In this document: piece by piece, positions 52,893-63,125 of the stretch
How the letters are laid out: the number at the start of each line of letters is the position of its first letter
Position numbering within the stretch: the stretch's first letter is position 1
Assembly (NCBI RefSeq): GCF_000751775.1
Contig: NZ_CCRF01000044.1
Span: forward strand, 1 to 64,000
From: Caldibacillus thermoamylovorans
GTDB taxonomy: Bacteria > Bacillota > Bacilli > Bacillales > Caldibacillaceae
Length of the DNA: 64,000 nt
Direction of reading: 5' to 3'
Notes under the pieces: model-generated
What the model saw: the letters and a program-made list of their open reading frames with translations, nothing else
Told to the model about the DNA's origin: nothing
The model's database searches: none
Translations under genes and position numbers: made by a program

Positions 52893-52958
52893 ATGTTTCC
52901 AAATCTTTTTTTACAGAAAAAAACGATGAAGGTACAAAATATGGATGGAGGGGATTCA

Positions 52959-53762
52959 ATGGATATTTCAATTTTATTAGAATATGGTTGGGTTTTATTG
53001 GTACTGATTGGCTTAGAAGGAATTTTGGCAGCAGATAATGCAGTGGTTATGGCTGTTATGGTGAAACATTTACCCGATAAACAACAGAAACGGGCCTTGT
53101 TTTACGGTTTGCTGGGTGCTTTTGTTTTTCGCTTTGCCACATTGTTTTTAATCTCTTTTCTCGTTGACGTATGGCAAGTTCAAGCAATCGGTGCGCTTTA
53201 CTTGTTATACATTATGATTCATCACTATATCAAAAAGCGAAAAGAAACCGATAAAGTGAAAGTAACTGCGGGAAATAAACAAAGCGGATTCTGGGCAACC
53301 GTCGCAAAAGTAGAATTGGCAGATATTGCCTTTGCGATCGACTCCATGCTTGCTGCCGTTGCATTGGCGGTAACATTGCGGCCGGTTGGTGACTTTACTA
53401 TCGGCGGGATCAATGGCGGTCAATTTATGGTTATGTTCATGGGCGGACTGATTGGTCTCATCATTATTCGATTTGCTGCAACATGGTTTGTTAAATTACT
53501 CAATCAGTACCCGACTCTTGAGGATGCCGCATTCCTCATCGTTGGTTGGGTAGGTGTGAAATTGGCTGTCCATACGTTGGCGCATCCGGGTGTAGCGATA
53601 ATAGACGAACATTTTCCGGAATCAGGCCTATGGAAAACGATCTTCTGGGTTGTCTTGCTTGGGATAGCTGTCGGCGGTTATTTCATTTCTAAGAAAAAAG
53701 GATCTGTGGCACAAGAAGTGGAGAAACGTAAAACAGAAAAACCTCAACCGAAAGCCGAATAA
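52959..53762 (+). CDS. TerC-family manganese exporter (YkoY/MeeY-like)
   Basis: A 267-residue membrane protein of seven to eight helices. TerC hallmarks: GLEGILAADNAVVMAVM near residues 18-34 and VELADIAFAIDSMLAAVAL near 125-143, with the paired acidic residues that bind metal. In Bacillus subtilis YkoY (MeeY) and YceF (MeeF) export Mn2+ and support metalation of secreted proteins. The upstream yybP-ykoY riboswitch supports the same job. The start at 52959 is fixed by GGAGGGGATTCA; upstream frame codons precede that site. A terminator follows. Confidence 0.9.
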   Translation: MDISILLEYGWVLLVLIGLEGILAADNAVVMAVMVKHLPDKQQKRALFYGLLGAFVFRFATLFLISFLVDVWQVQAIGALYLLYIMIHHYIKKRKETDKVKVTAGNKQSGFWATVAKVELADIAFAIDSMLAAVALAVTLRPVGDFTIGGINGGQFMVMFMGGLIGLIIIRFAATWFVKLLNQYPTLEDAAFLIVGWVGVKLAVHTLAHPGVAIIDEHFPESGLWKTIFWVVLLGIAVGGYFISKKKGSVAQEVEKRKTEKPQPKAE

Positions 53763-53847
53763 TTGCGTACTTTTTTGAAAACAAAAGAATCAGCTTTTGT
53801 TACCATGAATAGGTAAACAGTAGCTACTGATAACATATGAACAAATT

Positions 53848-53887
53848 GAAAGGCCCATCCGTTTATTGAATGGGCCTTTCTTTTTTT
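53848..53887. terminator. Terminator between terC and sasp
   Basis: GAAAGGCCCAT / ATGGGCCTTTC stem followed by TTTTTTT on the plus strand, ending the TerC transcript. It also lies just behind the convergent SASP gene. Confidence 0.88.
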
Positions 53888-53894
53888 CCAAGTT

Positions 53895-54092
53895 TTATTC
53901 ATTTTTGTTAGAAAGTTGTGATTGTGCTTGCTGGACGAGACGTTTCGTGATTTCACCGCCAACAGATCCGTTTGCACGTGATACAGTATTTGCGCCAAGT
54001 TGAACTCCAAACTCTTCAGCAATTTCATATTTTACCTGGTCGAGAAATTGCTGAACACCAGGTACTAATAATTTATTTGAGGAACGAGCCAT
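53895..54092 (-). CDS. Alpha/beta-type small acid-soluble spore protein
   Basis: A 65-residue DNA-coating protein of the forespore. It has the standard N-terminus [12 protein letters not shown], the GPR protease cleavage region [12 protein letters not shown] and the DNA-binding [11 protein letters not shown] part. ATG 54092 follows AAGGTGG; the GTG codons at 54104 and 54101 overlap that site. The minus strand carries CATACTA at 54124-54130, a sigma-G -10 box, though the -35 is unclear. Confidence 0.95.
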   Translation of the reverse strand: MARSSNKLLVPGVQQFLDQVKYEIAEEFGVQLGANTVSRANGSVGGEITKRLVQQAQSQLSNKNE

Positions 54093-54162
54093 GTTATTCA
54101 CCACCTTTTTTCCGATTTATTTTTAGTATGGATCGGTTAAGTGGGAACATTTATGGCAAGTT

Positions 54163-54191
54163 TTGACTACCATTCTTAAGTTAGATAAAAT
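54163..54191 (+). promoter_or_regulatory. Sigma-A promoter of the ktr gene
   Basis: TTGACT, 17 bases, TAAAAT, about 75 bases before the start codon. Confidence 0.65.
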
Positions 54192-54265
54192 AAGGTGATA
54201 CATACTGTTTTAAACTGTATAGTTTCCATTATGAACAATAGTTTTTACTTGAAAGGGACTTTTAA

Positions 54266-55615
54266 ATGCGGGAAAAATTTCAAACTTTAATGAACAACTT
54301 ACGACCTGCCCAAATGATTGTCGGCTATTATATCATCGTCGTTATCATTTCCACACTGTTATTGTGTTTACCGGTGGCTATTAAGAACCATGCACACTGG
54401 ACGTTTATGGATGCCCTTTTTACGGCTGTCAGTGCTGTAAGTGTAACCGGATTGACTACGGTAAATTTTGCCGAGACGTTTACAACCACCGGACTTTTTA
54501 TCCTTATTTTTATTTTACAAATTGGCGGTGTCGGTATCATGGCTTTAGGCACCTTTTTCTGGATCGTATTAGGGAAAAAAATCGGGCTAAGGGAACGGCG
54601 ATTAATCATGACCGACCAGAACCAAATGAATCTATCCGGACTCGTCCGCTTGTTGAAGCAACTGCTTGTCGTCTTTATTATGATTGAATTAATGGGTGCA
54701 CTTATATTAGGAACATACTATTTGAATTATTACCCAACTTGGCAGGAAGCATACTTGCATGGATTATTTTCTTCGGTCACGGCTACAACGAATGCTGGAT
54801 TTGATATTACCGGATCTTCATTAATTCCTTTTGCCAACGATTATTTTGTTCAATTTATCCATATGGTTTTAATTACTTTAGGTGCCATTGGATTTCCGGT
54901 TTTAATCGAAGTTGTGAATTACTTTAAAAAGAGGAAAGAGACCTTTCATTTTACTTTGTATACAAAAATCGCAACACTTATGTATTTAATCTTGGTTCTA
55001 TTCGGGGGTCTCGGCTTTTTATTGTTTGAGTGGAATCATTTTTTACATGATAAAATCTGGCATGAATCATTGTTTTATGCGTTTTTTCAATCGGTATCAA
55101 CAAGAAGCGGTGGGCTTGTAACACTTGACCTTACGGATTTGTCGGATGCCACTTTAATGTTATTGAGTTGTTTAATGTTTATTGGTGCTTCTCCCAGTTC
55201 GGTTGGTGGCGGTATTCGTACAACGACGTTTGCCATCATTATTTTATTTCTTTATCATTATTCCCGAGGAAATCAAGCAATAAAAATATTTAAAAGGGAA
55301 ATTCATGAAGGGGATGTTGTAAAAGCTTTTGTTGTATCCATTTTTGCTGTAATGGTTTGCTTTGGTTCAGTTGTCTTATTATGCTTTACTGAAGATGTTC
55401 CGGTAATCACCCTAATATTTGAAGTTTGTTCGGCTTTTGGAACTTCCGGTATGTCGCTAGGGATTACCGCTGAGTTATCGAACATTGGAAAAATTATCAT
55501 TATGTTGCTTATGTTTATTGGTCGTGTCGGTATTTTGACATTTTTATTAATGATTGGTGGGAAGGAGAAAAAAGAAAATTTCCATTATCCGAAAGAACGG
55601 GTGATTATTGGCTGA
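54266..55615 (+). CDS. Ktr-type potassium uptake protein (KtrB/KtrD)
   Basis: A 449-residue TrkH/KtrB-family K+ channel-like subunit with four membrane-pore-membrane repeats. The pore-loop filter segments are visible: SAVSVTGLTT, ATTNAGFD, STRSGGLVT and SAFGTSGMSL, each with the conserved Gly. KtrB proteins work with a cytosolic KtrA/KtrC gating ring, whose gene is not in the window. A lone gene, as here, fits KtrD, but the sequence alone cannot separate it from KtrB. ATG is preceded by AAAGGGACTTTTAA. Confidence 0.9.
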   Translation: MREKFQTLMNNLRPAQMIVGYYIIVVIISTLLLCLPVAIKNHAHWTFMDALFTAVSAVSVTGLTTVNFAETFTTTGLFILIFILQIGGVGIMALGTFFWIVLGKKIGLRERRLIMTDQNQMNLSGLVRLLKQLLVVFIMIELMGALILGTYYLNYYPTWQEAYLHGLFSSVTATTNAGFDITGSSLIPFANDYFVQFIHMVLITLGAIGFPVLIEVVNYFKKRKETFHFTLYTKIATLMYLILVLFGGLGFLLFEWNHFLHDKIWHESLFYAFFQSVSTRSGGLVTLDLTDLSDATLMLLSCLMFIGASPSSVGGGIRTTTFAIIILFLYHYSRGNQAIKIFKREIHEGDVVKAFVVSIFAVMVCFGSVVLLCFTEDVPVITLIFEVCSAFGTSGMSLGITAELSNIGKIIIMLLMFIGRVGILTFLLMIGGKEKKENFHYPKERVIIG

Positions 55616-55723
55616 TTTAATCGTGTGACTGATAAATACCGGTTCCATTAGACCATGAAATTTATGGCTGGATGTAGACGTGTGACCGAGTATATGAAAA
55701 TAGATAGGCGCTTGGAGGATATC

Positions 55724-56563
55724 ATGCTACTTCTATTATTATTAATTTTACTGTTCGTTTGTCAATTTTTTTTAAGGACAAAAAAGGGGATACTCTTGGG
55801 ATTTAGTCTTCTCCTCGTAGTCTTTTCGCTTTTTCTAATAAATTTTGTCAAGGATGGAAAATTTGAGTATATTGCTAATGCAATTGGAATCAACAATAGT
55901 CAAAATCAAAGAGAAGAGGAAGTATTGAATGAGTTTTCCATTGTAAAAATAAAGGGATCAGTCATTATTGATGCACCTTTGATTAAGCAATACCCGGAAC
56001 TTCCAAGAGGATGTGAAGTAACAAGTTTGGCTATGTTGCTTCAATTTGCCGGTGAAAATGTTGATAAAATGACGCTGGCGAATGAGGTGAAAAAGGATCC
56101 GACCCCTTATTCCGTCTCAGGAGGAAAGGTGTATTTCGGAAATCCACATGATGGTTTTGTTGGCGATATGTATAACTTACAAAATCCGGGTCTCGGTGTT
56201 TTTCATGAGCCGATCCGAGAGTTGGCGGAACAGTATTTACCGGGGAGAATTATCGATATGACCGGTTCCGACTTTGAAAAATTAAAGATTCCGTTATCCG
56301 CAGAACAACCGGTTTGGGTCATTATAAATACCGCTTATCAAAAAATTTCCGAGGATCTGTTTCAAACATGGGAAACGCCATCAGGTGCGGTAAAGGTGAC
56401 GAGTAAAGAGCATTCCGTCTTAGTCACAGGATATGATGATCAATTTATTTATTTTAATGATCCATTGACAGGGATTAAAAATAAAACAGCACCCATCCAA
56501 GATTTCAAAGAGGCATGGGTGCAAATGGGAAGTCAGGCAATAACCATATTACCGTTTGAATAA
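55724..56563 (+). CDS. C39-like (peptidase_C39_2) membrane protein
   Basis: A 279-residue protein. Two N-terminal membrane helices (about residues 1-18 and 22-41) are followed by a papain-like domain. This has catalytic Cys in PRGCEVTSLAMLL (about residue 97), His in KEHSVLVTGYD and Asp in YFNDPLTG. Related proteins in Bacillus are uncharacterised exported peptidases. The start at 55724 is chosen for TTGGAGGATATC; the earlier frame start is upstream of that site. The terminator at 56615 is shared with asnB. Confidence 0.8.
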   Translation: MLLLLLLILLFVCQFFLRTKKGILLGFSLLLVVFSLFLINFVKDGKFEYIANAIGINNSQNQREEEVLNEFSIVKIKGSVIIDAPLIKQYPELPRGCEVTSLAMLLQFAGENVDKMTLANEVKKDPTPYSVSGGKVYFGNPHDGFVGDMYNLQNPGLGVFHEPIRELAEQYLPGRIIDMTGSDFEKLKIPLSAEQPVWVIINTAYQKISEDLFQTWETPSGAVKVTSKEHSVLVTGYDDQFIYFNDPLTGIKNKTAPIQDFKEAWVQMGSQAITILPFE

Positions 56564-56614
56564 GTATTTGAAAAAAGAACATGTGAATTAACTTTCCTAT
56601 GCTTTATCTATCCA

Positions 56615-56660
56615 AAAAGGCAGTAACAAGATGGATGATTCCTGTTACTGCCTTGTCTTT
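56615..56660. terminator. Bidirectional terminator between C39-like gene and asnB
   Basis: AAGGCAGTAACA / TGTTACTGCCTT stem. Plus strand continues TGTCTTTTG; minus strand continues TTTTTGG. Confidence 0.85.
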
Positions 56661-56671
56661 TGTCGTGGACA

Positions 56672-58573
56672 TTAATTCGCTTTTACCGGACTTTTTTCAC
56701 GTAAGACTTCCTGTTCAAAGGAATATTTTTTTTCAATATAAATTTGGTGCCAAAGCATAAACATTAAAACAGTCCAGATTTTCCGGCTGTAATCGCCTTT
56801 TCCCGCACAATGGGCATCCAGTAAATCGAGCACATACTTTTTGTTAATTAAATGATCTGTATCACTTTCCTTAATTAAATTTTTTGCCCAATCGTTCATT
56901 TCATTTTTTAACCAATGGCGGATTGGAACAGGAAAGCCAAGTTTTTTTCGATCTAAGACATGGTCAGGAACAATCCCTTCAACTGCCTTCCGTAAAATAT
57001 ATTTTGTTGTTCCGTTGGCTGTTTTTAAGCTTGATGGGATTCTTGAAGCGACCTCAAAAACAGCTTTATCCATAAATGGGACGCGTAATTCCAATGAATG
57101 GGCCATCGTCGTTTTATCCGCTTTTAACAAAATATCGCCGCGAAGCCATGTATGGATATCAATATGTTGCATTCGTTCTACCGGGTCGTTACCTTTATTT
57201 TCTTCATATAAAGGGCGTGTGATATCAAGATAATTAATATTTGGATTGTACACATTGAGCAGACTCCGCTTTTCTTTTTCAGTGAACATTTTTGCATTAC
57301 CGATATACCGATCTTCCATCGGTGTTACACCGCGTTCAATAAAGCTCTTCCCACGCATCCCCTCAGGCATGATTTGTGCAATTAATTTTAAAAATGATTT
57401 TAAAAATCCGGGCATTCGGTTAAACACCCTCAGCGATTGTGGCTCACGGTATATATTATAACCCCCGAACAATTCATCAGAACCTTCTCCGGAAAGGACA
57501 ACAGTCACATATTTACTTGCTTCCCTGGCGACAAAATAAAGCGGTACACAAGCCGGGTCTGCTAACGGGTCATCCATATGCCACATAATTTTCGGTAACT
57601 CTTTCATATATTCTTCCGGTGTAATAACATAGCTAATATTTTCAACACCGATTTTTTCCGCCGTTTCTTTTGCTACATCGATTTCACTGTACCCTTCCCG
57701 TTCAAAGCCAACCGAGAATGTTTGGATGGATGGGTGAAATTCCTTTGCGATGGAAGCGATGATTGACGAGTCAATCCCACCGGAAAGGAAGGAACCGACC
57801 GGAACATCGCTTCTCATGTGTAAACGGACCGAATCATATAATACTTCACGTATTTCTTTGATCCATTCATCCTCCGATTTATGTACCGGGTGGAATGAAG
57901 CATGCCAGTATTGTTTCATATCGATCGGTTCGCCAATTTTTTTTGTAAAATAATGGCCGGGTTCCAGTTTTTTTATCCCGTCATGCATGGAGAGTGGTTC
58001 CGGTACGAATTGATAAGTGAAATAATGTTGCAATGCTTCAAAATTTAATACATCATTTTCAAGTGCCATTAGAATACTTTTCTTTTCAGAACCGAAAAAC
58101 ATCCGGTCACCGTCCAAACAATAGAAAAACGGTTTAATTCCAAACGGATCTCTTGCACCAAATAATGTTTTTTCTTGTTTATCCCATATGACAAATGAAA
58201 ACATGCCGCGAAGTTTTTTTACGGCCTTTTCTTTCTCCAGACTGTATAGAGCAATCACCACTTCAGTATCTGTTTCTGTTTCAAAAGAGAGTCCTTGCTT
58301 AATTAAATCATCTCTAATTTCAATATAGTTGTAAACTTCGCCGTTAAAAATAATCCAGTATCGCTCATTTTCATAGGAGAGCGGCTGGTGTCCATTATCG
58401 AGATCTATGATACTTAATCGCCGAAACCCGAATTGAACATGTTCATCATAAAAGAAACCTTCATCATTGGGACCGCGATGGGTAATGATATCGTTCATTT
58501 TTTTAAACTGATTGATTTGTTCGTTGCTGTAACTCTGTGCCTCTTCATGGACACAGCCAATAAAACCACACAT
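56672..58573 (-). CDS. asnB: Asparagine synthetase (glutamine-hydrolysing)
   Basis: A 633-residue enzyme making asparagine from aspartate, ATP and glutamine. The processed N-terminal Cys of the glutaminase domain is Cys2 (MCGFIG), followed by HRGPNDEG and NGEVYNY. The synthetase domain has the PP-loop SGGIDSS (about residue 255) and GEGSDELFGGY. Length equals Bacillus AsnB (632), while AsnH and AsnO are 747 and 614. The start at 58573 gives Cys2 and has AGGTGA eight bases upstream; the 58594 frame start does not. Confidence 0.9.
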   Translation of the reverse strand: MCGFIGCVHEEAQSYSNEQINQFKKMNDIITHRGPNDEGFFYDEHVQFGFRRLSIIDLDNGHQPLSYENERYWIIFNGEVYNYIEIRDDLIKQGLSFETETDTEVVIALYSLEKEKAVKKLRGMFSFVIWDKQEKTLFGARDPFGIKPFFYCLDGDRMFFGSEKKSILMALENDVLNFEALQHYFTYQFVPEPLSMHDGIKKLEPGHYFTKKIGEPIDMKQYWHASFHPVHKSEDEWIKEIREVLYDSVRLHMRSDVPVGSFLSGGIDSSIIASIAKEFHPSIQTFSVGFEREGYSEIDVAKETAEKIGVENISYVITPEEYMKELPKIMWHMDDPLADPACVPLYFVAREASKYVTVVLSGEGSDELFGGYNIYREPQSLRVFNRMPGFLKSFLKLIAQIMPEGMRGKSFIERGVTPMEDRYIGNAKMFTEKEKRSLLNVYNPNINYLDITRPLYEENKGNDPVERMQHIDIHTWLRGDILLKADKTTMAHSLELRVPFMDKAVFEVASRIPSSLKTANGTTKYILRKAVEGIVPDHVLDRKKLGFPVPIRHWLKNEMNDWAKNLIKESDTDHLINKKYVLDLLDAHCAGKGDYSRKIWTVLMFMLWHQIYIEKKYSFEQEVLREKSPVKAN

Positions 58574-58788
58574 AACAAATTTCACCTGCTTCAAAAAGAT
58601 TTACATCATTGATTAGATGGATTAACCAAAGTTCACTAAAAAATCCACTCCCTTATACTAGCATAAATCTTTTTTGCTTGCTAGGTATGATTACCACTAT
58701 TACTCGTGTGTCAAACACTCACTTGAAGATTTTAGTCAATGAGAAAGCAGCATAGAAGAGTAAGCTGCATGTATTCCTTATAAATCAA

Positions 58789-59811
58789 CTATGAAAATAA
58801 TCTTCTGTTAAATTGTTTAAACAAGGAAAACCAATTTGCTAATTTAAATTCAATAATCGGTTGGGTCAGGACACGCACGAATTTACTCGACAACAGTAAA
58901 GTCAAACTGAGAGCGAAAACTGCTAAAATCCAAACGGAATGATTTTTAGCAATCCACTTTTCCCAATTTGAACCACGAAAATATTTAATAATAAAACCGT
59001 GTAATAAATAGATATACAACGTGTATTTTCCAATTTTTGTAAAGAAATAATGCTGTCTTGGAACGAATGCCCAAAAGCTAAATAAGGTAATTAAACTGAC
59101 TCCATAAATGAACAGTCTTTGCAACCATGCGAAAGTCATATCTGTCTCAAAATGATTGTATGGCTTAGAACCGAATAACCATTCAAAATCCATTAAAGGA
59201 AACAGATAGAAAAGGACAAACACCGAAGTTATAATAATAGTAGCAGAACTTATAGCGACTTTCGATTTTAACCAATAAAAATGTTTCCGTTTTAAATAAT
59301 AACCGAGCAGAAAGAACGGGAAGAAGACAAAAGTTCTGGAAAGGCTCAAATACTCATCAATAAAATCAATATATCCAATCAAAATTCCAATGATTATAGA
59401 AAGGATAAACCCAAAAGGCTGATTCATTTTTGCAAATAATAGCAATAACAAATGCCAGCAAAATAAACTAACTAAAAACCATAAAGACCATTCAGGATTA
59501 AATATATTAATGGATAAGCTTTTCTCACTAAGTAAGAAATAATAGTATACCGAATAAATAATTTGAAAAATCAAGTATGGAACGAGCAATTTTTTGACTA
59601 ATTTCGTGAAATATCCTTTTTCAAAATATCCTTTGGCAAAATAGCCGGATACCAATATAAAAGCCGGCATGTGAAAGGAATAGATTGTTTTATACAGGGC
59701 ATATAAAATTTCATTATCTTCAATATAGGAACGAATTAAATGGCCAAACACAACAAAGAAAATTAACAGGAACTTTCCATTATCAAAATAATAATCACGC
59801 TGTTTACTCAA
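58789..59811 (-). CDS. Acyltransferase-3 family membrane protein
   Basis: A 340-residue protein with about ten membrane helices of the OafA/WecH-like acyltransferase family. The N-terminus (FDNGKFLLIFFVVFGHLIRS) carries the conserved His, and FHMPAFILVSGYFAKGYF the usual second motif. Such enzymes transfer acetyl or other acyl groups to surface polysaccharides or secondary metabolites. TTG start with AGGAGG eight bases upstream. No polysaccharide gene is adjacent. Confidence 0.82.
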   Translation of the reverse strand: MSKQRDYYFDNGKFLLIFFVVFGHLIRSYIEDNEILYALYKTIYSFHMPAFILVSGYFAKGYFEKGYFTKLVKKLLVPYLIFQIIYSVYYYFLLSEKSLSINIFNPEWSLWFLVSLFCWHLLLLLFAKMNQPFGFILSIIIGILIGYIDFIDEYLSLSRTFVFFPFFLLGYYLKRKHFYWLKSKVAISSATIIITSVFVLFYLFPLMDFEWLFGSKPYNHFETDMTFAWLQRLFIYGVSLITLFSFWAFVPRQHYFFTKIGKYTLYIYLLHGFIIKYFRGSNWEKWIAKNHSVWILAVFALSLTLLLSSKFVRVLTQPIIEFKLANWFSLFKQFNRRLFS

Positions 59812-60148
59812 TGGAAAAACCTCCTATTTTTATTTTAATAACTGTTCTTGAGGCGGTTTAAGAAATAACTAATAATATATTATACATTCATTATTTGCCG
59901 ATATAAATTATAAGTAGGTTACTATTTCTATAAAATTCAATCCTGCTTGTAAAAGGAATTTAACATTCTATATTGTCTGGAAATATAGTGACACTAAATT
60001 AATGGGGATGTAATCTCAATAAATAAGGTGAAAAGGGAATATTTTGTCTATTTTTGCCGATTCTCTTTACATTATGTAATAATTTTGGTTAAATGTCATA
60101 GGAACAAAATTTTATTGGATGAGAGGATAAAGTAGGAGGATTACAAAA
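59812..60148. other. Intergenic region, nothing recognised
   Basis: 337 AT-rich bases between divergent genes. I see no ORF, hairpin or repeat that I can support; promoters for both sides are expected. Confidence 0.4.
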
Positions 60149-60388
60149 GTGGATGAAGAAATGACCAAAAGAGAAATGGAAGAACAGATTAAGAAAAAAC
60201 GTGAACAAATGATTGAAATAGCTAAACAATATGGCTTTACCAATGAAAAGACGTTAAAGTCTAGCCAAGAACTAGACAATTTACTAAATAAATATCAACG
60301 TTTTTTTCGAATTCCTAAGATCAGGGAGTACCCCACCGCTAGTTTTAGTATAAATGCCCACCCTGATCTTTCTTCCCTAACAGCATAG
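60149..60388 (+). CDS. Spo0E-family aspartyl-phosphate phosphatase
   Basis: A 79-residue two-helix protein. The family motif SQELD is at residues 39-43, after the helix KKKREQMIEIAKQYG. Proteins of this family dephosphorylate Spo0A-P and so delay sporulation. GTG start with AGGAGG nine bases upstream. The C-terminal extension (about residues 55-79) is not conserved in the family. Whether its target is Spo0A is inference from the family. Confidence 0.87.
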   Translation: MDEEMTKREMEEQIKKKREQMIEIAKQYGFTNEKTLKSSQELDNLLNKYQRFFRIPKIREYPTASFSINAHPDLSSLTA

Positions 60389-60501
60389 GAAGAACGGAAA
60401 TTAATTCATAACAACTCCATTCTCTCGACTAGCGGGTGTTTTCATAAATACCCTATATTCTGGGACATTAGCATGATTGACAAAAAAAGGGGATTCTTCA
60501 T

Positions 60502-60542
60502 AAAAAAGGTATGGAATCAATAACGATTCCATACCTTTTTTT
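60502..60542. terminator. Terminator of clpE
   Basis: AAAAAAGGTATGGAATC / GATTCCATACCTTTTTT stem with six-base loop, at the clpE stop codon. T-runs on both strands. Confidence 0.92.
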
Positions 60543-62682
60543 ACTCAGCATTTATAACGATTTTGCCATTTTCAAGTGTTGCCTTCAAATGGTGTACGTC
60601 CGGTTCATCGAGAATGAAATCGGCAATTTTATCTTCCAATTGCTCTTGAATGGTCCGACGTAATGGCCGTGCACCGAAAGAAGGGTTGTAGCCAAGGTCA
60701 ACCAGTTTTTCTTTCACTTCCTGACTAACAGTAATTGTTTTATTATCTTCTTTTAATTGATTTACAACTTCAGCTAACATTAAATCGACAATTTGTAACA
60801 AATCTTCTTTTGATAATGAATGGAATCGAACAATGGAATCAAACCGATTTAGAAATTCCGGTTTGAAGTAATCACGTAATTGTTCAACTACTGATGATTC
60901 ATCCGTTTGATCGGATATACCGAAACCGACGCGAATATCCTTTATATGTTGACCTGCATTACTTGTCATAATAATAACCGTGTTATTAAAGCTTACGGTT
61001 CTACCTTGGCTGTCTGTTAAACGCCCGTCATCCAAAATTTGCAGGAACATGTGTAAAACATCCGGATGTGCTTTTTCGATTTCATCCAATAATATTAAGC
61101 TATACGGATTTCTCCGGACTTTTTCCGTTAATTGACCTGCTTCTTCATGACCAACATAGCCAGGCGGTGAACCGATTAATTTAGAGACGCTGTGTTTTTC
61201 CATATATTCACTCATGTCCAAGCGAATCATTGCGTCTTTTGTACCAAATAATTCTTCGGCAAGGGTTTTGGCCAATTCAGTTTTCCCAACACCGGTAGGA
61301 CCGATAAAGAGGAACGAACCGATTGGACGGTTTTTTGCTTTTAATCCGGCCCGACTGCGGCGAATGGCTTTAGCTACTTGACGAACCGCATCGGCCTGAC
61401 CAATTACTTTTGCAGCTAAGTTTTCTTCAATATGTTTTAATTTTTGTTGTTCATCGGCTTGGATTTTGCCAACCGGGATACCGGTTTTTTCCTCAACAAT
61501 TTGTTGAATCAAATCAACATTGATAATTGGTGTAGCTGCATCTTTTGCTTGGCTGCCCTGATTTTCCAGTGTTTGTTCTTCATCACGTAATTTTGCAGCC
61601 AGTTCATAGTTTTCAGCTTGTAGGGCTTGTTGTTTTTCTTCGGCAATTTGTTTTAAGCGTTCTTCAATATAAGCCGGTGTTAATGTTTTTGATTCGAGAT
61701 TCAATTTAGAACCGGCTTCGTCAAGTAAGTCAATCGCTTTGTCCGGTAAGTAGCGGTCTTGAATATAGCGATGAGACAAGTTGACACAAGCACGAACGGC
61801 TTCGTCAGAGTATTTTACTTGATGATATTCTTCATACTTCGGTTTCAATCCCATCAATATTGTAATTGTTTCATCGACTGAAGGTTCATGAACTTGAACC
61901 GGTTGAAAACGCCGTTCCAAAGCTGCATCTTTTTCAATTTGACGATACTCTTTCAAGGTTGTTGCACCAATTAATTGCAGTTCACCTCTGGAAAGAGCTG
62001 GTTTTAAAATATTTCCTGCATCCATGGAACCTTCCGCAGAACCGGCACCGACAATCAAATGAATTTCGTCGATAAACAGAATCACTTCCGGTCGATTTTG
62101 TACTTCGGCAATTAATTGTTTCATTCGTTCTTCAAATTGTCCGCGTATACCGGTGTTGGCAACGAGGGATGCGACATCGAGCAGGTAAACTTGTTTTCCC
62201 CGAAGTTTCATCGGAACATCGCCTGCAACAATTTTTAAGGCTAAACCTTCTACAACTGCTGTTTTACCAACGCCAGGTTCTCCGATTAACACCGGGTTAT
62301 TTTTGTTACGACGGTTCAAAATTTCAATTACTTTTTTAATTTCTTCATCCCGACCAATAACCGGGTCAATTTTGCCATTTTCTGCCTCAAGATTTAAGTT
62401 TTTTCCATATTGATCAAGGAAGCCACCACGACCGCCGGATGTTTGCCGAGTTAGCGTTTTTACCCCATTTTGACCATCAATTGGGCTGCCAAACGGAACA
62501 AAACCTCCAAACATTTGTGAAAACGGGTTTGCATTTCCCATGAAATTTTTCAAAGAAGAATTTAATTTTTCTTGTTCCTCTTGATAGCATTTTTGACATA
62601 AAGCATATTCAGTTTGTTTTCCATTTACGTAAAATTGTAAATGAATGTTTGCCTCATTTTTATGACATTTTTGACATAACAT
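60541..62682 (-). CDS. clpE: ATP-dependent Clp protease ATPase subunit ClpE
   Basis: A 713-residue Hsp100 chaperone that feeds unfolded proteins to ClpP. The diagnostic N-terminal zinc finger uses Cys3, 6, 29 and 32. Two AAA+ modules have GEPGVGKTA and GPTGVGKTE, with a UVR-type linker (about residues 335-370) between them. Length fits ClpE (699 in Bacillus subtilis). ATG follows AAGGAGGTTTGCACG. Transcription is expected from the CtsR-controlled promoter at 62937-62965, giving a leader of about 240 bases that contains a whole copy of repeat A. Confidence 0.95.
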   Translation of the reverse strand: MLCQKCHKNEANIHLQFYVNGKQTEYALCQKCYQEEQEKLNSSLKNFMGNANPFSQMFGGFVPFGSPIDGQNGVKTLTRQTSGGRGGFLDQYGKNLNLEAENGKIDPVIGRDEEIKKVIEILNRRNKNNPVLIGEPGVGKTAVVEGLALKIVAGDVPMKLRGKQVYLLDVASLVANTGIRGQFEERMKQLIAEVQNRPEVILFIDEIHLIVGAGSAEGSMDAGNILKPALSRGELQLIGATTLKEYRQIEKDAALERRFQPVQVHEPSVDETITILMGLKPKYEEYHQVKYSDEAVRACVNLSHRYIQDRYLPDKAIDLLDEAGSKLNLESKTLTPAYIEERLKQIAEEKQQALQAENYELAAKLRDEEQTLENQGSQAKDAATPIINVDLIQQIVEEKTGIPVGKIQADEQQKLKHIEENLAAKVIGQADAVRQVAKAIRRSRAGLKAKNRPIGSFLFIGPTGVGKTELAKTLAEELFGTKDAMIRLDMSEYMEKHSVSKLIGSPPGYVGHEEAGQLTEKVRRNPYSLILLDEIEKAHPDVLHMFLQILDDGRLTDSQGRTVSFNNTVIIMTSNAGQHIKDIRVGFGISDQTDESSVVEQLRDYFKPEFLNRFDSIVRFHSLSKEDLLQIVDLMLAEVVNQLKEDNKTITVSQEVKEKLVDLGYNPSFGARPLRRTIQEQLEDKIADFILDEPDVHHLKATLENGKIVINAE

Positions 62683-62721
62683 CGTGCAAACCTCCTTACT
62701 AAAAGAATTATCTATTTTTAT

Positions 62722-62880
62722 TTAGCTAATAGGAAAGTATAAATTTTTCAATTTCTACTTTCCTAACGCATAAGTGCACTGAAAGACTTCGGTAGCATTA
62801 CCTCGCAAGCGAAAATGTTTTTTCGCTGAACTACGGCTCTGCTCTCACCTAAAGGCTCGGCAGTCGCCGAGTTTTCTTTA
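62722..62880 (+). repeat. Dispersed repeat family A, copy 4, in the clpE leader
   Basis: Nearly identical to copies 1 and 2. It lies between the CtsR-controlled promoter and the clpE start codon, in the orientation opposite to clpE, so the clpE mRNA carries its reverse complement. Confidence 0.88.
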
Positions 62881-62909
62881 TGAAGTATATAACCTGTCAG
62901 TTGTTTGAC

Positions 62910-62965
62910 TTTGACTATCCTTGACCTTCTGACTATATTATACTTTGACCATCTTTGACTTTCAA
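62910..62965 (-). promoter_or_regulatory. Sigma-A promoter of clpE with two CtsR operators
   Basis: On the minus strand TTGAAA (62960-62965), 17 bases, TATAAT (62937-62942). The CtsR heptad repeat AGTCAAA-GAT-GGTCAAA fills the spacer (62944-62960). A second operator GGTCAAG-GAT-AGTCAAA (62910-62926) lies just downstream of the -10, and a further TTTGACT abuts it. Several CtsR boxes are also known for Bacillus subtilis clpE. Confidence 0.92.
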
Positions 62966-63125
62966 GTATTTTGCCATAAAAATTTTAAATAAACAGTGAA
63001 AAGTTTGTATCGTTCTTTCTTGTCAGATACAAGTACTTCGATGGATGAAATACCTATTTGTGAAATATTTCGTACCGTTCTTTCCTTGTCCTCCTTGGCA
63101 TAAGATGAAGGGAGGGGGGAGTTTG

